Assembly: GCA_947586855.1 (NCBI GenBank)
Contig: CANPXV010000001.1
Location: 17,350-81,349 of the forward strand
DNA: 64,000 nt
DNA from: an uncultured Clostridia bacterium
Lineage (GTDB): Bacteria > Bacillota > Clostridia > Christensenellales > CAG-314
Direction of reading: 5' to 3'
This document shows, in pieces, positions 56,147-64,000 of the stretch. The position numbers and the translations under genes are program-made. Numbering within the stretch: position 1 is the first letter of the stretch; every line of letters starts with the position of its first letter. Below the pieces are notes generated by a model. That model ran no database searches. It was not told the DNA's origin and saw nothing but the letters and a program-made list of their open reading frames with translations.

Positions 56147-59100
56147 TTAGCTGTTGTGAGAACGGTATGCTTCCAACGCCTGTTGCAGCGTTGTGCCGTC
56201 CGGCCACTTGCCGTCCCATATCGGCGCCCTGCTGCCCACCGTCTTGGTGGCATTTTCCAGAGACTGAATGAACGCCTTGACGTGGTCGGGTTCTCTGTCC
56301 GCAATGAGAGACACATCACGGTAGCACCTTTGCATATGCCACAAGATGTGGTCGTCGTTTCTGATGAGCTTTCCTTCACCGTCTACACCAAGATATTGGC
56401 AAAGCAAACGGATATAGCGGTCGCTTGAGAAGAGTTTCTCAATTTCGGGACGGCTCACATATAATTCAAAATGGCTATAGTAGTTGTGTGACGGATTGTA
56501 GTCAATGTGTCCGCCATCAGTATCATTTTTATAGTTGTATGTGTATGCCGTTATCATACCATTGCCATATAGATGATTTTGTAGGTCGTTGCCATATAAC
56601 GGGTGTACAAATTTCGGCGACGAGGCATTCTCAACATTTACATACGCTTGTTGCTTATCGTCCCATTGTTGAACAACTCCGCACAAGCCACCCACCGGCT
56701 CACCATTCAGACCTCCATACGAATCCATCTTTTTTGTCTCTCCATCTATACCAGTGTCAACAACAACAGGGTTTACAAAGGCATCTTCATATCCGCTGTA
56801 TTTGTTATTAGAACCTGCATTACTTATCATTGTTATTGTCTTCATGTCAGCGCCAAACCATTCAAAATACTCGCTGAACTTTGTACTTCCAAGTGTGATT
56901 GAGGAGCCTATTATTTTTGTAAGATCCGGTAACAATGCTTCAACAGCACCTGATCCTCCGCCGAGCGCTTTTCCAATCAAACCAATCAATCCGGGAATAT
57001 TGTTATAATTCAATGCGTCAAGGAAGCCTTTAATTTTGACCGTGTGCGCTCTTGAATTGGGATCGGAACTTTCTCTCGAACCTTCCAAGGATATGCCCTT
57101 CGTTGCATTGACAATCGTCACATTCTCCAAGTAAGCATTCCAATAGCCTCTGGTTGCAGCTGGGGTACTTGCCTCGTTCCAAAGTTGCAATGCCTGCACG
57201 GCAACATTGTGTAGCACCGAGTTTTTGATTGAAATACTACCGCCCATCGGATTCATTTTGCTGTAATTTTGAAGGTCGGTGTAGTAGATATTCTTTACGT
57301 TGAACAAAATGGCAAAGCTTGCAGAGTTGATTGTTTCGTTGGAATTTCTGCCCATCAGCCTCACATTGTAAAGACTTGTAAAATATGTTGCGTTGCCTGT
57401 GTTTTCCTGCCCACCGTTCATCATTCCGCCAGAAGAAGTAGTAGGACCCGTGCCCACAATCATATCATTAAGCTTGTTTAGGTTAGCTTGATAGCCATTG
57501 CCGTAAATAGTGTTTTTTGCATATGATTGGTCGTTTGAATCTTTTTGCGGCTCTTTATCCAAAATTTGGGCTTTTTTTGTAGCTTCGAGACTTGGTTCGA
57601 GCTCTCCGTTGCCATACAGGTCATTGTGCAACACAATATTTTGATTGTTGTAGTAGCCGTCGGCGTCAAACACGTTGACAAGGCTGTCGTCTTGCAGCAC
57701 ATTGAAGTTGAAGTGTGCGCTGACATCGCTGCTTTCGGAACCGTCGTTGGCCTCTACACGCAGATAGCTATATGCCCCGCCGGAAGGCGTGAAGCTGCGG
57801 CCGCTGCCGTCATCCGAAACGGTAGCCTTGGGGGACCAAGCGCTTTGCTCGCCAAAGTTGCCAAAGTAGTCGTTTTGCACGTCCACCTCGCTGAGGCCTG
57901 CAAAGTTACCAAAGTAGATACGGACGTTGCCTTGCTCGGCCTCGCTGTATGCGTCCACCCAGGTGATGCCTTGGGGGTTGGTGCCGTTGAAGCCGGACAC
58001 AACATTGCCGCTTTCGGAGTCGAACAGGACGTACTCGTCGTTGATTTTTTGGATATCGTAGGTTTTGCCGCCGTAGGTTACCACACTGCCCTTTTGCGAG
58101 GCAACCGTGGTGACGGTGGGCTCGGCGGTATCGTACTTGTAGGATTGCAGCGACCAGCTGAGCTGTTCGAGACGGCCGGGGACTTTGCGGGCGGCGTCCT
58201 GCCACACCTTGACGGGCACCGAGAAGTAGTCTACCTGCTTGCCGTTGTAGTAGCTGTGCTTGGCAAACACACGCACCTGCTGATAGCCAAGGTAGATATC
58301 GGCTGTGTTGCTGCTGTTGTAACCGACAAGGTCAACAGCGGTGATGTTGCTGCTGTTGAGCAACACCGTGACAACAAGATTGCCGCAGTTGAACTCCACC
58401 TTTTCATCGAGGAAATAGTGGAAGTCGTCGCCCAGCTTCAAGATGACTTCTCTTGTGCTGGCGCTGACCTCGTACATATCGCTCCACTTGTCGGGAGTGA
58501 TGGAGAAGAACTCGTCCATTTCGTCCTGATCGAGGCCGCCGAGTTGGTTGTCGATGGTGAACTTCAAGCTGAACGTGAGCGGGCCCTTGATACCCTTGGG
58601 CAGGGTGAGGGTGATTTGACGAGCAGTGGGGTCGTTGGGGTTGTAGGAAGCCGTTTCGACCTGCTCGCCGCCGTCATATTTGAGCGTGAACGTCAGCTTG
58701 TTGGTGTTGAGAAGATCTTGCCAAGTAACCTTGTTGAGCTGCACTGTGACTTGGCACGTGCCGCACTTGACAGTGAGGATGGCGCTGCCCACCACCTGCA
58801 AATTGACGTTTGCGGTGCCGTTTTCTGCCGTGACGGTGGACCAATCGCTGCTGTTGTTGAGCTTGTAGCTGATGGTCGTTTCGGTGACGGCCTTGCCGTC
58901 GGTGCGGCCAATGGCAAACGAGAGGGGAAGCGTGCCCAACATTGTGTTGTAGGACGTTGTGGAGTTTAGCTCGGTGCCGTCGTGCTTGACGGTGAGCGTG
59001 TGCGCAAGCACCTTGACCGTGACGCTGAACCCAAATTGCTGACCCGCAACAGTGAGAGTGACGGGCTCGGTGCCGCCCTCGACCGGCGTAAATGTGACCG

Positions 59101-61498
59101 TGGCATGCTTGCCGTCGGCGTTTACGTCAATCCGAGTTGAATACACCTTGCCTGCGCCGCCAAACACGATGTCGGCGGATTTGAGGGTGTAGTCGGCAGG
59201 TTCGCAAGCGGACACGTCGATAGTGAGGGTGACCTTGTTGTCGGCATCCTCGACGATATCCTCGAACAGCACGCTGTTGCCCGTTTGCTGCCAGGCCACA
59301 CCGCCGCTTGTGAGCGTGGGCCTTGTGCTGAGCTTGCCTTCGGTGGTTTTTACGTCGCAAGTGGCGGCGCATATCTCGCCCGATTTGCCCGCAACTGTGT
59401 TGGCCTCGTCGTTGTAGCGGACCGAGGCGCTGAGGGTGTCGGCGGTTTTGCCGCTATCAAAGTTGTAGGTTTGCTCGCTGACGTATTTGCTGCCATCCCA
59501 ATTGGGGGTGACTTTGCTGCCGCCTATCCACAGCTCCTTGCCCAGCAGTGCGTCCTGCGAGCAGTTGACCACCACCTTGTAGGCAAGGGTGGCGTTGGCT
59601 GTGACGCAATCCGTGGTGACGCTGCCGTCGGTGTGGACGGTGACGCCCTCAAATTGGAAGGCAATATCCTCGGTGGAGATGCGCTTGTCCACATACACGC
59701 GGAATGTTATCGATTGCGGATCGCCCGACCTGGCCGAGATTGTGCTGATTGTTGCCACCGCCGCAAGAGACTCGAAGGTGACGGTTATGTTGGCAAAGCC
59801 GCCCTTTTGCGGTTCGAGGCTGATGGTGCCGTCGGGGGCAGTGACCACCTTGACAACGTCAACGGCGTCGGAGGTGACTTCTTTGGTTTTGGAGCCCTCG
59901 GGCGGGGTGATGTGCAATACGGCCGTATCGGCTTGCTCGTCGGTGATTTCGAAGTGGACTTCTTCGCCGGAGGGGACGCTATCCGTTGTGATGTTGATGT
60001 TGTCCTCGTTGGGCTTCCACTCGCTGTATGTGATTTGCAGTGTGGCCGACTTGGTGGTTTCGTCAGAGGAGGCCGTGACTGTGGCCGTGCCCTGACGGTC
60101 GAAACGGACGGTGTTGCCCACTTTTTGAGCGTCGCCGCTTACCGTAAAGGTGACGTTATCCGTGTGGTTGGCTGGGCTTACCACCAGGCTGACGCCGCTA
60201 TCTGCGTTGCCGGAGGCAATTTCGGAGACGCTGAGCGTCCTATCCGAGGTGCCGACGGTGCCCGTCTCTCCACGCAGGTTGAGAGATATGGACGTGGCAG
60301 GACGGCTGACGTAGATCTCGCAAACGTCCACCGTGCGGGTTTGAATGGTGCCCGTGCCGTAATCGTATTTGTTGGCCTTGATGGTGACGGTGACCAAGCC
60401 CAACTCGGTAGTGTCGGATACCTCTTTGAGCGTGAAGGTCTCGGTGGCCTTGTCGAAGGAGATGACGTTGGGTTTGGAGATGATTGCTTCCAGAATCTCC
60501 AACGTGGCGCCCTCCGGCTTGTGCTGCAACACGATGTCCGTCAGCTTTTTGCCCTTGTTTTGCTCGTAGTCGTAGCGGAAGCTCGTCTGCGTGAAGAGAC
60601 TATCCGCAAAATACCCATTGGTAAAGTTGTAGCGGACGTCCACCCTGTCGCTGTGGTTTCTGCCGTCAGTGGCAATGGCGTACAAGGTGACTGCGCCTGC
60701 ATTGTGGACAGTGATCTTGCCGTCCTTATCCACCGTGGCAATGGATGGGTCGTCCGAGAAGTACTCTACTGTGTAGGTTGCGTTGACGGGGTTGGGCGTA
60801 ATTGTGGGGAAAGTGTACTGTTTGAGCGCAATATCCGCCTTGTAGTACTCGGCAGCAATGGACGAAAGCGGCTCGTGACAGGTGATCGTCACCGAGTCGG
60901 TTATGTCGGGGTTTTCTACCGAGCTGACCGTGATTGTGGCCGTGCCCTTGCCCACGCAGGTGATATCGCCGTTTTGCGTGACGGTGAGCACCTTGTCATC
61001 CGAGGAGGCCCAGGACACCATGCGGTTGTCGGCCTCGACGGGCAGCACTTCTACATTGAGGTGCTGCGGCTCGTCGCCGCGATACAGGTCGTTTGGACGG
61101 GTGGTAAGCGTCACCCGGCGAACGTTGTCGTCCGTGACAAGCACCTCTCGCTTGTCCACGGCGGCGGTGTTGTCCTCGCTGGTGACCACGACAAACGTTT
61201 TGCCGAAATCCTTGGCCGTGACAACGCCGTTTTCGTCCACCGTGACGATGTCGGGGTTTTCGGAAGTAAACTTGACGGCTTTGTTGGCCGCTTTGAGCGG
61301 CAGCACGTTTACTTCCACCTGCTGATAGTCGGGCAGCACGTCGTCATTTATGCCCAGCACAAGCGTGTCGCTATCAACAAACTCGACAGATTCTACATAA
61401 ATGTATGTGACCATGCTCATGATGGCACCGCTGACAAGCATTATCGCAAGTATCAGCAGCGGCAGGAGTATGATCGTGGAAATCATCAACTTCTTCAT
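56147..61498 (-). CDS. 1783-aa surface protein with bacterial Ig-like (Big_2-type) domains
   Basis: N-terminal TM anchor; repeats ...ENPDIVTVDENGVVTAKDFGKTFVVVTS..., ...SSDDKVLTVTQNGDITCVGKGTATITVSS... Confidence 0.82.
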   Translation of the reverse strand: MKKLMISTIILLPLLILAIMLVSGAIMSMVTYIYVESVEFVDSDTLVLGINDDVLPDYQQVEVNVLPLKAANKAVKFTSENPDIVTVDENGVVTAKDFGKTFVVVTSEDNTAAVDKREVLVTDDNVRRVTLTTRPNDLYRGDEPQHLNVEVLPVEADNRMVSWASSDDKVLTVTQNGDITCVGKGTATITVSSVENPDITDSVTITCHEPLSSIAAEYYKADIALKQYTFPTITPNPVNATYTVEYFSDDPSIATVDKDGKITVHNAGAVTLYAIATDGRNHSDRVDVRYNFTNGYFADSLFTQTSFRYDYEQNKGKKLTDIVLQHKPEGATLEILEAIISKPNVISFDKATETFTLKEVSDTTELGLVTVTIKANKYDYGTGTIQTRTVDVCEIYVSRPATSISLNLRGETGTVGTSDRTLSVSEIASGNADSGVSLVVSPANHTDNVTFTVSGDAQKVGNTVRFDRQGTATVTASSDETTKSATLQITYSEWKPNEDNINITTDSVPSGEEVHFEITDEQADTAVLHITPPEGSKTKEVTSDAVDVVKVVTAPDGTISLEPQKGGFANITVTFESLAAVATISTISARSGDPQSITFRVYVDKRISTEDIAFQFEGVTVHTDGSVTTDCVTANATLAYKVVVNCSQDALLGKELWIGGSKVTPNWDGSKYVSEQTYNFDSGKTADTLSASVRYNDEANTVAGKSGEICAATCDVKTTEGKLSTRPTLTSGGVAWQQTGNSVLFEDIVEDADNKVTLTIDVSACEPADYTLKSADIVFGGAGKVYSTRIDVNADGKHATVTFTPVEGGTEPVTLTVAGQQFGFSVTVKVLAHTLTVKHDGTELNSTTSYNTMLGTLPLSFAIGRTDGKAVTETTISYKLNNSSDWSTVTAENGTANVNLQVVGSAILTVKCGTCQVTVQLNKVTWQDLLNTNKLTFTLKYDGGEQVETASYNPNDPTARQITLTLPKGIKGPLTFSLKFTIDNQLGGLDQDEMDEFFSITPDKWSDMYEVSASTREVILKLGDDFHYFLDEKVEFNCGNLVVTVLLNSSNITAVDLVGYNSSNTADIYLGYQQVRVFAKHSYYNGKQVDYFSVPVKVWQDAARKVPGRLEQLSWSLQSYKYDTAEPTVTTVASQKGSVVTYGGKTYDIQKINDEYVLFDSESGNVVSGFNGTNPQGITWVDAYSEAEQGNVRIYFGNFAGLSEVDVQNDYFGNFGEQSAWSPKATVSDDGSGRSFTPSGGAYSYLRVEANDGSESSDVSAHFNFNVLQDDSLVNVFDADGYYNNQNIVLHNDLYGNGELEPSLEATKKAQILDKEPQKDSNDQSYAKNTIYGNGYQANLNKLNDMIVGTGPTTSSGGMMNGGQENTGNATYFTSLYNVRLMGRNSNETINSASFAILFNVKNIYYTDLQNYSKMNPMGGSISIKNSVLHNVAVQALQLWNEASTPAATRGYWNAYLENVTIVNATKGISLEGSRESSDPNSRAHTVKIKGFLDALNYNNIPGLIGLIGKALGGGSGAVEALLPDLTKIIGSSITLGSTKFSEYFEWFGADMKTITMISNAGSNNKYSGYEDAFVNPVVVDTGIDGETKKMDSYGGLNGEPVGGLCGVVQQWDDKQQAYVNVENASSPKFVHPLYGNDLQNHLYGNGMITAYTYNYKNDTDGGHIDYNPSHNYYSHFELYVSRPEIEKLFSSDRYIRLLCQYLGVDGEGKLIRNDDHILWHMQRCYRDVSLIADREPDHVKAFIQSLENATKTVGSRAPIWDGKWPDGTTLQQALEAYRSHNS

Positions 61499-61622
61499 AA
61501 ATTGATCCCTCTTTTTTCGATTATCCTTGGAATATTTTGTTTGGTTGGGTCAGGTTGCTTGTTGCACTTGTTGTGGGCGGTTTTGCGCTTGTTGCGGCGC
61601 CGGCCGCCTCACTTGTGCGCAA

Positions 61623-63230
61623 TCAGCACTCGATGTTTTTGTATTTTTTGTCTGCGGTAAACCAAAACACCAAAAAGTTTATCAGCGCATACACGCAGGA
61701 CGTACCCACGACCACTGCATACGCAATAGCCGTGCCGCTTGCCTCGACGGCTTTGGGCAGGATTATGCTTGCTGCACCAAGCAGCGCCGCCAAAACCAGG
61801 CCGATAAGTAACATATAGGTGATGTTGATTTCCTCTGCCTCGCCGTTGGCCTTGGGTTTGAGGTTGGGATTGGCCAGGTTGAGGTTGATTCCGTTGAACA
61901 CCAGCCCCGTGGCCAGCACCAACTGAGAGCACACCAAAACCGCCATCTCTGCCGCATTGATAAATTGAAGACTGCCGATGACCACTGCACTGATCAACAG
62001 CGCCACTGCACTGACGCCGATATTCAGCAAAGCCTTTACCAACAGCTGTTTGCGATATCCAACGGGCACCAGCTTGGTGATGTAGAAGTTTTTGCCCTCC
62101 ACGCTGAGTACCGTGCCCGTAAAAGAGCATATCATGGCCATAAACACCGCCGCAACCAATATCGATGCGCCGAAGTTTATGCCTTTGCCTATCTGCGCCT
62201 CGCCCACCATGCTTACCAGACGGTTGCAGAAAAACACCATGACGGGGGTGGAAATTGCAACGCCCAGATAGAAGTAGGAGTAGGTTTTTGTGCGCAGTAT
62301 CTCCTTGAAGCCGTAGCGGAAAATGGCCAGACCGCTGCCGTAGTTATCCAAAACGGAGTGGCGAGGATAACCCGAGCCGCCGCTATCCAGCGCTTTGAGA
62401 CGCAAGCGAGTGCACACTACCTTGGCCAACGCCGCACCGCCGCCGACAAGCACCGCTCCCGCACCGAGCAGAACGCCGAATCCCAGCCAGAAACGGTCGA
62501 AAAACAACACGTTGCCCAGATAGTAGGCGGGGTTGTAGTAGCCGTCCAAGGCAGTCAGGATCTTTTCCCAGATTTCCAACGTGCCTTCTTCCCAATTGCG
62601 ATGGATAAAGAATTGGGCCAGCACCGTGAGGATGTAGTCGTACAGCACAAATGCACCCACCAACACCAACACAAACAGTATCAGGCGGACGATGCCGTGT
62701 TTTTCCAGCAGGGACATCAGGTACACTGCCGGTATTGCGATAAATATGGACAGACCAAAGGGGATCAGCGGCATAAGCAACACGCACAGCAACATCCCAA
62801 ATGCGTACGCCACCGTAAAGCAGCTGACGGCTATGCCATACACCACCAATATGGGCAACACCAACACGGCCGAATACACACAAAGGTCTATATAGTTGAG
62901 GATAAGGTAACTTACAAACAGCTTGAAGGGGCTAAGCGGAAAGCGAGCCGTGATAAGCAAATCTCCGGGGCGATACAGACGCTTCATCTGCATGCCCGTG
63001 GCGGCCACCAGCAAGCCAATCATTATCAGCGTCAGATACATCTGAGACAGCTGTTTGAGGCTGATTTGCGGGATACTGCTACGCAACACATAGGATAGCA
63101 CCAACACCAATGCCAACGCTATCACCACTGCAAACAGTGTGGCGATGGCTGTCATGATGGCGCTTGCCTTGTTGTTGTTACGGTTGAAGCCCCACTTCAA
63201 TTTGAGCTGCAAACGAATAAAATCAGCCAT
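61623..63230 (-). CDS. ABC-2-type transporter permease
   Basis: About 12 TM segments; overlaps ATPase gene by 8 nt. Confidence 0.8.
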   Translation of the reverse strand: MADFIRLQLKLKWGFNRNNNKASAIMTAIATLFAVVIALALVLVLSYVLRSSIPQISLKQLSQMYLTLIMIGLLVAATGMQMKRLYRPGDLLITARFPLSPFKLFVSYLILNYIDLCVYSAVLVLPILVVYGIAVSCFTVAYAFGMLLCVLLMPLIPFGLSIFIAIPAVYLMSLLEKHGIVRLILFVLVLVGAFVLYDYILTVLAQFFIHRNWEEGTLEIWEKILTALDGYYNPAYYLGNVLFFDRFWLGFGVLLGAGAVLVGGGAALAKVVCTRLRLKALDSGGSGYPRHSVLDNYGSGLAIFRYGFKEILRTKTYSYFYLGVAISTPVMVFFCNRLVSMVGEAQIGKGINFGASILVAAVFMAMICSFTGTVLSVEGKNFYITKLVPVGYRKQLLVKALLNIGVSAVALLISAVVIGSLQFINAAEMAVLVCSQLVLATGLVFNGINLNLANPNLKPKANGEAEEINITYMLLIGLVLAALLGAASIILPKAVEASGTAIAYAVVVGTSCVYALINFLVFWFTADKKYKNIEC

Positions 63231-63945
63231 TGCGTTGCACCTCGTTAAGCTGCGTGTAGTATCTGTCCAGATCGAAATCCTTGTTGGTGGTGAGGTCCAG
63301 AATGTTGACCACCTCTCCCTTGCGGATAAACACTACCTTGTCGCAGGTTTTGCGCACCACTTCGAGGTTGTGCGAAGAAAACAGCACCGAGTGCTCGCTA
63401 TCGGCATAGCTGCGGATGTAGTCGCACAGCAGCGCCATTGTCTGGTGGTCCAAGCCGACCATGGGTTCGTCCAATATCCACAGCTTGGGGTTGTGCACCA
63501 GTGCACCCAAAATGCAGATCTTTTGCCGCATACCGTGAGAGTAGCCCGCTATTTGCTGGTCCAATGCGTAAAATATTTCAAACTTTTGGGCAAGCTCGTC
63601 CGTTACAAACTGCTTTTGCTCCTTGTTGGCGCCGTACAAACTACCCATATAGTTGATGTACTCGCGGCCGGTGAGCTTTTCGTAGACGGAGTGATCGTCG
63701 GGGACGTAGCCGATCAGCTTTTTGGCCTGTTCGGACTGCTTGACGATATCAAACCCGTCGATGGTGATTGTGCCTTCATTGAAGGGCAACACACCTATGA
63801 TACTCTTGATGATTGTGGATTTGCCGGCGCCGTTGCTGCCCACCAAACCCACAACCTCTCCTGCCTGCACCGTAAAGTTGACGTCCTTGGCAGAATAGTT
63901 TTTGTTGTTACGGTATTTTTTAGAAAAGTTTTTTACTTCCAACAT
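63223..63945 (-). CDS. ABC transporter ATP-binding protein
   Basis: Walker A GSNGAGKSTIIK, SHGMRQKICILGALVHNPKLWILDEPMVGLD. Confidence 0.88.
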   Translation of the reverse strand: MLEVKNFSKKYRNNKNYSAKDVNFTVQAGEVVGLVGSNGAGKSTIIKSIIGVLPFNEGTITIDGFDIVKQSEQAKKLIGYVPDDHSVYEKLTGREYINYMGSLYGANKEQKQFVTDELAQKFEIFYALDQQIAGYSHGMRQKICILGALVHNPKLWILDEPMVGLDHQTMALLCDYIRSYADSEHSVLFSSHNLEVVRKTCDKVVFIRKGEVVNILDLTTNKDFDLDRYYTQLNEVQRNG

Positions 63946-64000
63946 ACGCTTGTTAGCCTCGTAGCTTGGTCGAAGCGTGGTTGCTTCGCCATTTCCTTTG

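Noticed and set aside
59285-61660. 791-aa plus-strand ORF opposite the Ig-like giant
   Set aside because: Shadow ORF; the minus frame has recognisable Ig-like repeats and an N-terminal anchor.
1-64000. Known defence systems (restriction-modification, toxin-antitoxin, retron, CBASS, Abi)
   Set aside because: No methyltransferase, endonuclease, reverse transcriptase, nucleotide cyclase or toxin-antitoxin signature was recognised; the VWA operon alone does not justify a defence call.

Overview
This 64 kb window looks like a bacterial chromosome segment, probably an uncultured gut Clostridia/Firmicutes lineage (inferred from gene style; not proven). I find about 44 protein-coding units, one intact tRNA-Thr(GGT) with a 5'-truncated copy beside it, and many promoters and intrinsic terminators. 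There is no rRNA, CRISPR array, transposase, integrase or recognisable defence system. Modules in order: a partial membrane sulfatase-like gene with a G9 tract; an aminoethylphosphonate/Fe-type ABC transporter plus an HTH-LicC-like nucleotidyltransferase; a maltodextrin ABC/amylase/LacI locus with a multi-module lipoprotein; a small accessory block (lipoprotein, unknown protein, VWA protein) preceded by a phased TCAC array and repeated palindromes; a 1759-aa repeat-rich lipoprotein flanked by inverted 61-bp repeats; ABC/FtsX, HAD, GH13, cardiolipin synthase and RND genes; tRNA-Thr plus pseudo-tRNA; an AGPS-like/glycerol-3-phosphate module; a 1323-aa leucine-rich-repeat lipoprotein behind an AT-rich quasi-periodic array and a C10 tract; a CaCA/MntP pair behind a terminator-containing leader; a frameshifted lipoprotein; two copies of a structured intergenic element; a 1783-aa Ig-like giant protein; and an ABC-2 exporter. 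The most unusual items are the structured intergenic element (55799-56080), the phased TCAC array with its shared operator (14071-14211 and 15371), the leader/attenuator before CaCA-MntP, the truncated tRNA locus, and the G/C homopolymers in surface-related loci. No database search or folding was run; all family calls are from reading the sequence.
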